DNA of 64,000 nucleotides, from NCBI GenBank assembly GCA_944320775.1, contig CALUIV010000004.1, positions 1 through 64,000 on the forward strand, read 5' to 3'. This DNA is from an uncultured Paraprevotella sp. Lineage in GTDB: Bacteria; Bacteroidota; Bacteroidia; Bacteroidales; Bacteroidaceae. Positions 1 through 8,950 of the stretch are shown piece after piece. The notes beneath the pieces were generated by a model that was given only the letters and a program-made list of their open reading frames with translations, was not told the DNA's origin and searched no databases. A program made the position numbers and the translations under genes. The stretch's first letter is position 1; each line of letters opens with the position of its first letter.

Positions 1-1
1 A

Positions 2-100
2 TTGATGTTATTGGGTTATGGCGCAAAGGTAGGTTTGGGGAACATGCGTGTCAAGGCGGAAAATAGAATGGTTACATGTTTAATTTTAATTTATCGGTAA
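2..100 (+). CDS. Possible 3' end of a truncated upstream gene
   Basis: One plus-strand frame is open from base 2 to a TAA at 98-100, giving 32 residues that end ...RMVTCLILIYR. The stop lies inside a small palindrome (CGGTAAA, two bases, TTTACCG at 95-110). I cannot assign a family from so short a tail. A second frame is open to a TAG at 64-66, so the reading frame is a choice and not a demonstration. It would converge on fmt. Confidence 0.22.
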   Translation: MMLLGYGAKVGLGNMRVKAENRMVTCLILIYR

Positions 101-455
101 AAATTTACCGAAGTATTGTTAATACTTAAATCTCTAATATTATTTTTTCTTAATTCGCACCGGATATTATATGATTAAATGAACAACATATCAACACCTA
201 TATTTAGGGGCACCTATATTTAGGTATACTATACAAACATAATAAATATTCTTTTAAGAAAATTATTTTCTCTTCTATAAAAGTTTAAATCAATCAAAAA
301 CTCAATTAAAACCTTGCGAATCATCATATTTTATGGCATATGCATCATGCTACATGAAAAATAAATTTAGGCTGAACTTCTATGAAGAAATTCAGCATAA
401 ACATATTTATATCAATAGTAATACGAAAAATCAAAAACAAAATAATTCTAATAAA
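101..455. other. AT-rich intergenic stretch with a tandem dyad
   Basis: No credible gene is seen here. The stretch is very AT-rich and separates the end of fmt from whatever lies to the left. It holds a direct repeat of a 14-mer, CACCTATATTTAGG, at 195-208 and 211-224. The start-to-start distance is 16 bases, and each copy contains the near-palindrome CCTA-TATT-TAGG. A short open frame at 333-533 has no family resemblance and no clear ribosome site, so I do not call it. Confidence 0.5.
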
Positions 456-1433
456 TTATCGCACACTATAACCAGCATCAAGACGTGCTCCCCGCAAAAA
501 ATCAACTACATTCATGCGTTTCTTACCAGCTAATTGAATTTCTTCCAAGCAAATAAATCCATCAGCAACAGCTACCTTCAACTCGTTCTTTTGATCAGTA
601 ACCACTGTGCCAACCGAATAATCATGCACGCAAAAAACCTTCTTAGTCTCATAAATCTTCAATACCTGCACTTTTCCATCGGGTGCACATAATTCTGTCC
701 AAGCAGCAGGATATGGCGACAATCCACGTACAAAATCATAGATTTGCTTTACATTCTTTCCAAACCAATCAATACGGCATGTATCTTTAAAAATCTTAGG
801 AGCAGGACGCAACAAGGTTTCCGCTCCAATCAGATTTTCTTGAGGAATCGGCTTGATGCTTCCATCAAGAATTCGATTAACCGTATCCACAACCAGTTCC
901 CCACCTAGCATCATTAATTTATCATGAACAATGCCTACATTATCCGTATCTGCAATAGGAACACGTACCTGCTGGATAATCTCACCGGTATCAATCTCAT
1001 GTTTCAAAAAGAATGTAGTAATACCTGTTTCCGTATCTCCGTTGATAACAGCCCAATTAATAGGAGCTGCCCCTCGATATTGAGGCAGTAAGGAAGCATG
1101 CAAATTAAATGTTCCCATTGGAGGCATATTCCAAACCACTTCGGGTAACATACGAAAAGCTACAACAATCTGTAAATCAGCCTTCAAACTACGTAATTCT
1201 TCGAGAAATGCCTCATCCTTCAAACGTTCCGGCTGTAACACTTTCAAACCATGCTCCACCGCATACTTTTTCACCGCACTAGGCTGTAATACATCCTGAT
1301 GTCTGCCTATTGGTTTGTCGGGCATTGTAATGACTCCGACTACATTATAGCCTCCTTCTACCAAACAGCGCAGACTCTCTACAGCAAAGTCAGGCGTACC
1401 CATATAAACGATTCTGAGATCTTCTTTTTTCAT
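456..1433 (-). CDS. fmt: Methionyl-tRNA formyltransferase
   Basis: Transfers a formyl group from 10-formyltetrahydrofolate to initiator Met-tRNA in the cytosol, making fMet-tRNA for translation initiation. The product is 325 residues, normal for the family. MGTPDF lies near residue 11. The formyltransferase signature NLHASLLPQYRG at about 110-121 holds the catalytic Asn and His, and HEID at about 146-149 supplies the Asp. The C-terminal OB-like domain ends in LRGARLDAGYSVR. An in-frame start 19 codons upstream is open, but MKKEDLRIVYMGTPDF is the family-like N-terminus. The ClC gene lies 49 bp upstream on the same strand. def, which removes this formyl group, is found at 36.3 kb. Confidence 0.96.
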   Translation of the reverse strand: MKKEDLRIVYMGTPDFAVESLRCLVEGGYNVVGVITMPDKPIGRHQDVLQPSAVKKYAVEHGLKVLQPERLKDEAFLEELRSLKADLQIVVAFRMLPEVVWNMPPMGTFNLHASLLPQYRGAAPINWAVINGDTETGITTFFLKHEIDTGEIIQQVRVPIADTDNVGIVHDKLMMLGGELVVDTVNRILDGSIKPIPQENLIGAETLLRPAPKIFKDTCRIDWFGKNVKQIYDFVRGLSPYPAAWTELCAPDGKVQVLKIYETKKVFCVHDYSVGTVVTDQKNELKVAVADGFICLEEIQLAGKKRMNVVDFLRGARLDAGYSVR

Positions 1434-1482
1434 GAAAATATTTTTAGTTCTTACAAAATTATAGCCTAACCTGATCAATTCA

Positions 1483-3282
1483 TTAATCATCTGATAAATC
1501 AGCTAGCATTTTGCGATAATTCGTAAATACTTTTGATTTGCGTATAAAACCGACAAAAACTCCATCACCGTCAACTACCGGTAAAGTCCAAGCATTAGTA
1601 TGGTCAAACGTAGCTACCACAACATCCATCGAATCATTAATACTCAACCGGGCCGGATATTCTGTCATGAGTTCACCTACGGTAAAGCGATGATATAATT
1701 CCTGACGAAACATAATGTGACGCACATCGTCCAAATAAACAATACCAATCAAGACATTTTGTTGATTAACAACAGGGAAAACATCACGTTTGGAATTAGA
1801 AATAATACGTACCAACTGACCCAAATCCATTTCTGGATGCAAATATTCATCATATTTATCCATTACCGAATCCATACTCATTAAAGTCAGAATGGCACGA
1901 TCCTTATGATGGGTCAGCAACTGACCCCGTTTAGCCAACCGCATGGAATAAATACTATGCGGTTCAAAAGAAATGATTGTCAGGTAGGCACAAACAGAAA
2001 CAATCATGAGAGGCATAAACAATTGATAACCTCCCGTCAATTCTGCAATCAGAAAAATTCCGGTAAGCGGTGCATGCATCACTCCGCTCATCAAACCACA
2101 CATACCCAACATAGCAAAATTCTTCTCAGGAACAGGTACATTCAGCAAGCCATAAATATTCCAAAGACGTGAAAATATAAAACCGGAAATACAACCAAGA
2201 AACAAGCTAGGTGCAAAAATTCCGCCACATCCACCTCCACCATTTGTTGCGGTCGATGCAAAAACCTTAAAAATCAACACCAATGCCAAATAAAACAACA
2301 AGAGATTACCGTGACCATAAAACAAAGAACGTTCCATAGCTGTATCCCAGTCCTGAGGCCCAGTTCCATTCAGTAACAGATGAATCAGATCGTAACCCTC
2401 ACCATATAAAGAAGGAAACAAATAAATTAAAATACTCAATACCGAACCACCCAACAGTAACTTTATATACGGATTAGAGTATTTACGGAAAATATCTTCA
2501 AGCGAATTCATAGTACGGGTAAAATATAAAGAAACCAAACCGCAAAATATACCTAAAAGGATATAAGCCGGAATACGATCAACCTGGAAGGCATCCTGTA
2601 AATGAAATTCAAAAACCGTACCCATACCTGAAACCGCAAAAGTAACTCCTGCTGCCGTCACACACGAAATCAATAAAGGAAGCAACGACGCCATGGTCAG
2701 ATCAATCATCAGAACTTCCAGTGTAAAAACCAATCCTGCTATCGGAGCCTTAAAAATTCCGGAAACAGCACCAGCTGCACCACATCCAACCAAAAGCATC
2801 AACGTCTTGCTATTCATCCGAAAAAGACTGCCCAAATTCGAACCGATAGCCGATCCGGTCAGTACTATCGGAGCCTCAGCTCCAACAGAACCACCAAATC
2901 CAATCGTAATAGCACTAGCCAACACACTTGACCAGGTATTATGTGCCTTTATCCGACTTTGTTTTTGGGATATAGCAAATAAAATCTTCGTTACACCATG
3001 ACCGATATCATCTTTCACAATCCGTCGGACAAAAACTCCCGTCAGATAAATACCTATTACCGGATATACCAAATAGAGCCAGTTTGACGCTGTTGCATCA
3101 AACTGCGAAGTCAAAAAATGCTGGATCTTATGAATAAGTTCTTTCAGTATTAACGCCGCACAAGCGGTAAGAATACCTACGAAAAAACTTAATATCAGGA
3201 TAAATGTTCGTTCACTGAAATGTTTACGCCGCCATAGAAGCAAGCGTTCAAATAAAGTATATTCGACAGTTCCGGTATTCAT
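1483..3282 (-). CDS. ClC-family chloride channel or Cl-/H+ antiporter with CBS domains
   Basis: A 599-residue inner-membrane protein of the ClC family. About ten hydrophobic segments fill residues 25-440. Selectivity-filter motifs are visible: GFGGSVGAEAPI near 130 (the GxxGxE/P loop), GIFKAPIAGLVFTLEV near 175, and GGGGCGGIFAPSLFLG near 350. A cytosolic C-terminal region (about 460-590) resembles paired CBS domains, ending PVVDGDGVFVGFIRKS. The Glu of GAEAP sits where the gating glutamate is found in transporters of this family, so exchange is possible; I cannot settle channel versus antiporter. A GTG start at 3306 that overlaps the tsaC stop is also open, but the ATG at 3282 is preferred. 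Confidence 0.9.
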   Translation of the reverse strand: MNTGTVEYTLFERLLLWRRKHFSERTFILILSFFVGILTACAALILKELIHKIQHFLTSQFDATASNWLYLVYPVIGIYLTGVFVRRIVKDDIGHGVTKILFAISQKQSRIKAHNTWSSVLASAITIGFGGSVGAEAPIVLTGSAIGSNLGSLFRMNSKTLMLLVGCGAAGAVSGIFKAPIAGLVFTLEVLMIDLTMASLLPLLISCVTAAGVTFAVSGMGTVFEFHLQDAFQVDRIPAYILLGIFCGLVSLYFTRTMNSLEDIFRKYSNPYIKLLLGGSVLSILIYLFPSLYGEGYDLIHLLLNGTGPQDWDTAMERSLFYGHGNLLLFYLALVLIFKVFASTATNGGGGCGGIFAPSLFLGCISGFIFSRLWNIYGLLNVPVPEKNFAMLGMCGLMSGVMHAPLTGIFLIAELTGGYQLFMPLMIVSVCAYLTIISFEPHSIYSMRLAKRGQLLTHHKDRAILTLMSMDSVMDKYDEYLHPEMDLGQLVRIISNSKRDVFPVVNQQNVLIGIVYLDDVRHIMFRQELYHRFTVGELMTEYPARLSINDSMDVVVATFDHTNAWTLPVVDGDGVFVGFIRKSKVFTNYRKMLADLSDD

Positions 3283-3305
3283 ACTAAATATGGTGTTTAA
3301 ATACA

Positions 3306-3875
3306 CTATTTGCGGATGATTTTAATTTCACCATCTACGCCAAGTTTGATAATACTGCTCGAATGACCAGGCTTTTTCTCGCCTCTACGGTTTTCTACTA
3401 TATAATCAACTGCATTCTTGATTTCATCGCTGATTTCATCAAAACAAGCAGCAGAAGGTTCCCCGCTGATATTAGCAGAAGTTGAAACTATTGCTTTTTG
3501 AAAACGATAGCACAACTGACGACTAAACTCTTCATGTGTCACCCGAATGCCCACACTACCATCTTCTGCCAAAAGATTAGAAGCCAGATTCTTTGCTCCA
3601 TCAAAAATAATTGTTAGAGGCGTATCAGCAAGATCCATCAGATCCCAAGCTACATCGGGAACTTCCTTTACATAACGTTGTACCCGATCAGGAGAATCAA
3701 CCAGGCATATCAATGCCTTGCTGTCCGAACGCTTCTTGATTTCATATACTCGCCGTACTGCTTCCTCATTGGTTGCATCACATCCAATCCCCCAAATTGT
3801 ATCTGTCGGATATAAAATGACGCCTCCTTTTCTCATTACTTCAACAGCACGTTTGATATCTTCCTCGTAATTCAT
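3306..3875 (-). CDS. tsaC: L-threonylcarbamoyladenylate synthase (YrdC/Sua5 domain)
   Basis: Makes threonylcarbamoyl-AMP from threonine, bicarbonate and ATP, the first step of the t6A37 modification of ANN-decoding tRNAs. The 189-residue product is a single YrdC domain. Seen are YPTDTIWGIGCDA near residue 22, the KKRSDSKALICLV substrate loop near 47, and STSANISGEPSA near 131. It lacks the extra C-terminal Sua5 domain, so TsaC is the fitting name. It lies in a minus-strand run with the ClC gene downstream and prfC 31 bp upstream. Confidence 0.94.
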   Translation of the reverse strand: MNYEEDIKRAVEVMRKGGVILYPTDTIWGIGCDATNEEAVRRVYEIKKRSDSKALICLVDSPDRVQRYVKEVPDVAWDLMDLADTPLTIIFDGAKNLASNLLAEDGSVGIRVTHEEFSRQLCYRFQKAIVSTSANISGEPSAACFDEISDEIKNAVDYIVENRRGEKKPGHSSSIIKLGVDGEIKIIRK

Positions 3876-3906
3876 AGTTTATTAATTTTTAGGAGTTAAA
3901 TAATGG

Positions 3907-5472
3907 TTAAAATTCACTCGTAAAATGGAACTTAATATGTTCAAAATCCGACTGAGCCATTTGCAAAACGTAACCACTATCTGCTAAAAAGACATCACGT
4001 CCTTCACGATCCTTGGCCATAAACTGATATTTTCGTTTTTTGAATGCCTCCAATTGCGCTTCATCGTCACTTTCTATCCAACAAGCTTTATACAAGCTGA
4101 CTGGCTCCCAACGACATTTGGCATTATATTCATTTTCCAGTCGATACTGAATTACTTCAAACTGCAGCTGACCAACAGTTCCGATAATTTTCCGGCCATT
4201 AAACTGGTTGACAAATAACTGAGCCACTCCTTCGTCCATCAGTTGTTCAATACCCTTATTCAACTGTTTGGTTTTCATAGGATCTGCGTTCTCGATATAT
4301 TTAAACATTTCCGGAGAAAAACTTGGCAAACCACGGAAATGCATAACCTCTCCTTCTGTTAGCGTATCACCGATTTTAAACGTGCCGTTATCGGGCAATC
4401 CAATAATATCACCAGGGTAAGCTTCTTCAATAGTACTTTTTTTCTGTGCCATGAACTGTGTCGGTGAAGAAAAACGCAAAGTTTTGCCTTGACGAACATG
4501 CAGATATGGAGCATTACGAATAAACTTACCTGAACAAACCTTACAAAAAGCGACACACGAACGATGGTTCGGGTCTATATTGGCCGTTATTTTAAAAATA
4601 AATCCACTGAACTTTGGTTCTTCCGGAAGAACCAGACGTTCTTCTGCCTTCGTCGGACGTGGACTGGGTGCTATCTCAACAAAGCAATCCAGCAATTCCT
4701 TGACACCAAAATTATTCAGTGCCGAACCGAAGAAAACAGGAGCTGTAACCGCATCCAAATACTCCTGTACCTGAAATTCAGGATAAACGCCGTCAATCAA
4801 TTCTAGATCAGAACGCAGTTTTTCTGCATCGGCCTCACCTACATGTTCTTCCAATTGCGTACTATGAATATCCACTTCAACCTTTTCGGTAACCTTCTGC
4901 TTGTCTGGTGTAAAAAGATTTAAATTCTGCTCATAAATATTATATACACCTTTGAAACGCTGTCCCTGATTTATTGGCCAGCTGAGTGGACGTACCTGAA
5001 TCTGTAACTCGTGCTCCAACTCATCAAGCAAATCAAACGGGTCCTTTCCCTCACGGTCCATCTTGTTAATGAAAATTATGACAGGTGTATTACGCATACG
5101 ACAGACTTCCATTAATTTACGAGTCTGAGTTTCCACACCTTTCGCTCCATCAACTACAATAATCACACTGTCTACAGCCGTAAGCGTACGATAAGTATCT
5201 TCTGCAAAATCCTGGTGTCCCGGAGTATCCAATATATTAATTTTATATTCTTTATAATCAAACTCCATGACCGAAGTTGTCACTGAAATACCACGTTGCT
5301 TTTCAATATCCATCCAATCCGAAGTTGCCGTTTTCTTAATCTTATTTGATTTAACTGCTCCTGCCACTTGAATCTGTCCTCCAAAAAGCAACAGTTTTTC
5401 TGTCAATGAAGTTTTACCGGCATCTGGATGTGCAATAATCGCAAAAGTTCTTCTTCTTTCTATTTCATTCAT
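3907..5472 (-). CDS. prfC: Peptide chain release factor 3 (GTPase)
   Basis: A translational GTPase that recycles RF1 and RF2 from the ribosome after peptide release. Its 521 residues match RF3 length. The G domain shows [19 protein letters not shown] (P-loop) near residue 12, [16 protein letters not shown] (G3) near 83, and [10 protein letters not shown] (G4) near 136. The RF3-type domains II and III follow, ending HFTSEF. The start [10 protein letters not shown] was preferred to an in-frame ATG 15 codons upstream because it is the conserved N-terminus. The stop of rfbD is 20 bp upstream. Confidence 0.96.
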   Translation of the reverse strand: MNEIERRRTFAIIAHPDAGKTSLTEKLLLFGGQIQVAGAVKSNKIKKTATSDWMDIEKQRGISVTTSVMEFDYKEYKINILDTPGHQDFAEDTYRTLTAVDSVIIVVDGAKGVETQTRKLMEVCRMRNTPVIIFINKMDREGKDPFDLLDELEHELQIQVRPLSWPINQGQRFKGVYNIYEQNLNLFTPDKQKVTEKVEVDIHSTQLEEHVGEADAEKLRSDLELIDGVYPEFQVQEYLDAVTAPVFFGSALNNFGVKELLDCFVEIAPSPRPTKAEERLVLPEEPKFSGFIFKITANIDPNHRSCVAFCKVCSGKFIRNAPYLHVRQGKTLRFSSPTQFMAQKKSTIEEAYPGDIIGLPDNGTFKIGDTLTEGEVMHFRGLPSFSPEMFKYIENADPMKTKQLNKGIEQLMDEGVAQLFVNQFNGRKIIGTVGQLQFEVIQYRLENEYNAKCRWEPVSLYKACWIESDDEAQLEAFKKRKYQFMAKDREGRDVFLADSGYVLQMAQSDFEHIKFHFTSEF

Positions 5473-5492
5473 TGTCGTAACGCTTATGGTAT

Positions 5493-6350
5493 TTAATCTT
5501 CTAATAATCTGATACATTCGGCTAAAGACTCTTCCCAGTAAGGAATCTCTACGCCATAAGTTTTTTTAATTTTTGTCTTGTCTAAAACAGAATAATGCGG
5601 ACGAACAGCCAATGTCGGATAATCTTCCGTATGTAAAGGCCGCACTCGGCATGATTGAATTCCAGCCAACCGATGAATAGCTTTCGTAAAATCATACCAC
5701 GAAATAATACCTTCATCACTATAATGATAAATCCCAGGAACAACGCCTTTGTCCAGCATCACAAAAATCATCCGGGCAAGATCTCGGGCATAGGTTGGTG
5801 TGCCCACCTGATCAAAAACTACTCCTAATTCTTCTTTTTCACGTCCGAGACGCAGCATTGTCTTTACAAAATTTTTCCCAAATGATGAATAAAGCCATGC
5901 TGTACGCACAACTGCACTTTCAGGACATGCAGCCAAAACAGCTTCCTCACCAGCCAGTTTCGTTCTGCCATAAACAGATGTTGGACATGTTTTATCCGAC
6001 TCTTGATAAGGCTTGCAAGATGTTCCATCAAATACATAGTCTGTAGAAATCTGAATCATCTTACCTCCTCTGCGTGCAACAGCCTGAGCTAAAAAACAAG
6101 GAGCACGATAATTAAGCAGATCGCATAAATCTTCTGCTTCCTCTGCCTTATCCACAGCTGTAAAAGCTGCACAATTCACAATACAATCAATTTCGTGGTT
6201 TGAAACATAGGTCTCAACAGCATGATTATCCGTTATATCCAGCTGTTCAACATCAGTAAAAAAATAATTAAATTCGGGAAATTCAGGTGCAATTAATTGC
6301 ATTTCATTACCTAGTTGCCCATTACAGCCGGTTATTAATATATTTTTCAT
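5493..6350 (-). CDS. rfbD: dTDP-4-dehydrorhamnose reductase
   Basis: Reduces dTDP-4-dehydro-L-rhamnose with NAD(P)H to dTDP-L-rhamnose for surface polysaccharide synthesis. The 285-residue product is an extended short-chain dehydrogenase: [13 protein letters not shown] at the N-terminus (Rossmann GxxGxxG), STDYVFDG near 100, and the catalytic YGRTKLAGE (YxxxK) near 125. The C-terminal substrate region contains [12 protein letters not shown]. rfbA, rfbB and rfbC are not nearby, so the pathway must be completed elsewhere. It is read in the same direction as prfC and the DUF4924 gene and seems part of a loose operon. Confidence 0.93.
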   Translation of the reverse strand: MKNILITGCNGQLGNEMQLIAPEFPEFNYFFTDVEQLDITDNHAVETYVSNHEIDCIVNCAAFTAVDKAEEAEDLCDLLNYRAPCFLAQAVARRGGKMIQISTDYVFDGTSCKPYQESDKTCPTSVYGRTKLAGEEAVLAACPESAVVRTAWLYSSFGKNFVKTMLRLGREKEELGVVFDQVGTPTYARDLARMIFVMLDKGVVPGIYHYSDEGIISWYDFTKAIHRLAGIQSCRVRPLHTEDYPTLAVRPHYSVLDKTKIKKTYGVEIPYWEESLAECIRLLED

Positions 6351-6369
6351 ATCTTGATTCGATTTGTAT

Positions 6370-6915
6370 TCAATCAAATTTCAGTTCTCCTTTTTTATCC
6401 TGTTTATAATAATCCGAAAGCATTCCCAAGAGTTTTGATATGTCGGATACGGCCTTTTCCGTTTCCGGATGAACAGCCTGCCCTTTAAGTTTTAATATCA
6501 TCACACCGTACAAAGCTTCAAAACAAGTTTCCAGTTCCGGAATATCCTTTTTATTTCCCCGATTGCGGATTTCAACAATATAAGGCAATGCTTTATAATA
6601 TGCAGCATTATAAAACGGAAATTTTGTTGATGCCAACAACTGCATATGCAAATCTGTCAAAAGAATAATAATATTCTTATTGATTTGCAAATGTCCTTTA
6701 TCAAAAACTTGTTCCGAACGCATCATTTCAATTAAGTTGGCATACCATTCCGTCATCTCCTTATGTTGCTCTGGAGTCAACTCAAAACGCTTGATATATT
6801 CCTGTTCTAATCGGTCAATATTACCGTCATAAGCACGGATTACGTCTTCTATTTGCCACATATAAAGCAGATATTCAGCGATATTGTTATCCTTTAACTT
6901 TCTTGCTATATACAT
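6370..6915 (-). CDS. DUF4924 family protein, function unknown
   Basis: A 181-residue, mostly helical cytosolic protein with no signal peptide or membrane span. It begins MYIARKLKDNNIAEYLLYMW, a pattern I recognise from the Bacteroidetes-restricted DUF4924 family. Charged heptad-like stretches (DIPELETCFEALYG, EKAVSDISKLLGMLSDYY) suggest a helical bundle. No catalytic motif is evident. It sits 19 bp upstream of rfbD on the same strand, and in-operon position gives no clear functional hint. Confidence 0.8.
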   Translation of the reverse strand: MYIARKLKDNNIAEYLLYMWQIEDVIRAYDGNIDRLEQEYIKRFELTPEQHKEMTEWYANLIEMMRSEQVFDKGHLQINKNIIILLTDLHMQLLASTKFPFYNAAYYKALPYIVEIRNRGNKKDIPELETCFEALYGVMILKLKGQAVHPETEKAVSDISKLLGMLSDYYKQDKKGELKFD

Positions 6916-6952
6916 ATACTATAAACAACAATAAGTTTTTAAAAACGATAAA

Positions 6953-7612
6953 TTAATACAACGAGAGTCCTGTCAGTGTTATGATTAATCCTAAAACTGA
7001 AGCAAACATAACAACCCCTCCAATCACCCGATTCAACAACCAAATGCCTTTCACTTCAAACCGGGAACGCAATTTGTCAATACCATACGACAAAGCAAAC
7101 CACCAGGCCAATGCTCCTATAAAAATTGACAGATATCCTAAAGACTGCTGCACCAAATGATCTGGCACAACAAAAGTGAAACGGGCGAAAAGCGCAACAA
7201 ATAAGAAAATGATCAAAGGATTTGAAAAAGTCACGAGAAAGCCCGTCACCATATTATGAATATAGGTACCTTTCTTACTCGAAGGAGGACGCATGCTTTC
7301 CATCGGATTCGAACGAAATGTATATAACCCAAAAAGAAAAAGCATCACGCTTCCAATCAATTGCAAATAAAACATATTCGTCTTATTTTCAATAAATTCA
7401 ATAACAAAGCTCATACCAAAGCCTGTTATCAGGGCATATACGATATCACTGAATGCCGCACCGATTCCGGTAAAAACGCCATACCAGCGCCCTTTATTCA
7501 AAGTACGCTGCACACAAAGAACGCCCACAGGACCCATCGGAGCTGAAGCAATCACACCTATGATTAATCCTTTGATTACTAAATCTAATGTACTTACATG
7601 TTCAAACCACAT
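6953..7612 (-). CDS. LysE-family amino-acid or metabolite exporter
   Basis: A 219-residue membrane protein with about six transmembrane helices. The N-terminal motif ASAPMGPVGVLCVQRTLNKGRW (residues 22-43) is the LysE/RhtB signature region. GxGAAFSDIVYALITGFG follows. LysE-type carriers export basic or small neutral amino acids, and the substrate here cannot be read from the sequence. A TAATTTTG box (minus strand, 7620-7627) lies only 8 bases before the ATG, so transcription from it would give an almost leaderless mRNA. It heads the minus-strand run that ends with fmt. Confidence 0.87.
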   Translation of the reverse strand: MWFEHVSTLDLVIKGLIIGVIASAPMGPVGVLCVQRTLNKGRWYGVFTGIGAAFSDIVYALITGFGMSFVIEFIENKTNMFYLQLIGSVMLFLFGLYTFRSNPMESMRPPSSKKGTYIHNMVTGFLVTFSNPLIIFLFVALFARFTFVVPDHLVQQSLGYLSIFIGALAWWFALSYGIDKLRSRFEVKGIWLLNRVIGGVVMFASVLGLIITLTGLSLY

Positions 7613-7734
7613 AGTAGTGCAAAATTATGCATTTTTTTATGATATAATAAAGTGTAGACGTATCTTTTTTATCTTTTTATGAATATAAGATTAAAAAAAA
7701 TCCTATAAAAAGCTTTTTTTCATCCCATTCTTTT

Positions 7735-7742
7735 TATCTTTG
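7735..7742 (+). promoter_or_regulatory. Putative -7 box of the glucokinase gene
   Basis: TATCTTTG matches the Bacteroidetes sigma factor -7 consensus TAnnTTTG and lies 35 bases before the glucokinase ATG. The expected -33 TTTG is not clear; a run of T at 7714-7720 lies in the right area. Confidence 0.5.
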
Positions 7743-7777
7743 CTTTAACGAAAATATAATTTAATCAAACTATAACC

Positions 7778-8740
7778 ATGGAACAAAAACCTTATGTAAT
7801 CGGATTGGATTTAGGAGGAACCAATTCCGTTTTTGGTATTGTTGACCGCCGGGGAACCATTGTGGCATCAACATCCGTAAAAACCCAAGAGCAAAACGAT
7901 GTAGAAGTTTATGTTGACAAGTGCTGCTCTGCATTAAAAGAAATTATCGAAGTTGTTGGCGGTATCGACAAAATACAAGCAATGGGTATTGGAGCACCTA
8001 ACGCAAATTATTATACGGGAATTGTAGACAATCCGGCAAATTTACCTTGGAAAGGTGAAATACCATTGGCAAAAATGTTCAGTGAACGTTTAGGTATTCC
8101 GGTAGCGATTACCAATGATGCCAATGCTGCAGCAATTGGAGAAATGGCCTATGGAGCGGCCAAAGGAATGAAGAATTTTATCATGATTACTTTGGGCACC
8201 GGTGTTGGTAGCGGCATTGTCGTCAACGGCCAGTTAGTCTACGGATCAGACGGATTTGCAGGAGAACTGGGACATGTCATCGTAGACCGTTCAGAATCTG
8301 CACGTCCATGTGGCTGTGGACGAAAAGGTTGTCTTGAAACTTATTGCTCGGCAACAGGTGTAGCACGTACGGCGAAGGCCATGGTAAGGACATCAGAAAT
8401 TCCGACCTTATTAAGAGACATCCCTATCGAAGAAATTACTTCTAAAGACGTGGCCATAGCTGCATCTAAAGGAGACAAGGTTGCCAAAGAAATTTTCGAA
8501 TACACCGGTAAAATCTTAGGACAAGCCTGTGCTGATTTTGCTGCATTCTGCAGTCCTGAAGCCATTATTTTCTTTGGCGGTCTGACCAAAGCTGGTAACT
8601 TGATCATGGATCCAATCCGCAAAGCCTATGATGAAAACATTTTGTATTTATACAGGGGAAAAGCCAAAATGCTCGTTTCTGAATTAGATGATGCCGGTGC
8701 AGCTGTTTTGGGAGCAAGCGCCTTAGGATGGGAATTATAA
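7778..8740 (+). CDS. ROK-family glucokinase
   Basis: A cytosolic sugar kinase that phosphorylates glucose (or a related hexose) with ATP. The 320 residues show the ATP phosphate-1 loop DLGGTNSVFGIVD at residue 11, the ROK signature GELGHVIVD near 164, and the zinc site CGCGRKGCLETYCS near 178. NDANAAAIGE near 110 carries the catalytic Asp. The gene is monocistronic, with its own -7 box and terminator. Other ROK sugar kinases share these motifs, so glucose specificity is inferred. Confidence 0.9.
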   Translation: MEQKPYVIGLDLGGTNSVFGIVDRRGTIVASTSVKTQEQNDVEVYVDKCCSALKEIIEVVGGIDKIQAMGIGAPNANYYTGIVDNPANLPWKGEIPLAKMFSERLGIPVAITNDANAAAIGEMAYGAAKGMKNFIMITLGTGVGSGIVVNGQLVYGSDGFAGELGHVIVDRSESARPCGCGRKGCLETYCSATGVARTAKAMVRTSEIPTLLRDIPIEEITSKDVAIAASKGDKVAKEIFEYTGKILGQACADFAAFCSPEAIIFFGGLTKAGNLIMDPIRKAYDENILYLYRGKAKMLVSELDDAGAAVLGASALGWEL

Positions 8741-8771
8741 AAAAGAACAAATATCTGTAATTTGAAAATCT

Positions 8772-8804
8772 GAGGATGAAGCGAAAGTTTCATCCTCTTT
8801 TTTT
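8772..8804 (+). terminator. Rho-independent terminator after glucokinase
   Basis: The 9-bp stem GAGGATGAA / TTCATCCTC with an 8-base loop is followed by seven T. It lies 31 bases after the glucokinase stop. Confidence 0.88.
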
Positions 8805-8903
8805 ATAAGCATAAATGAACAGATTTCTAAGAACAGTCTGTATATTCACAGGAAAATCCGTGAAAATTCTACTCTTTTGAATATTAAATTCCTAAACTTT
8901 TGC

Positions 8904-8911
8904 TAACTTTG
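8904..8911 (+). promoter_or_regulatory. Putative -7 box of purL
   Basis: TAACTTTG fits TAnnTTTG and is 39 bases before the purL ATG. The nearest upstream TTTG (8876-8879) leaves a 24-base gap, longer than the usual 19-21, so the assignment is tentative. I see no purine riboswitch in the 210-bp gap. Confidence 0.45.
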
Positions 8912-8950
8912 TAGCGAAGAATTTATTATCTATATCATATACTCATTTTT

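Noticed and set aside
333-533. A 66-residue plus-strand frame near the left end
   Set aside because: It runs into the 3' end of fmt on the other strand, is Asn/Lys-rich from AT content, and has no recognisable feature.
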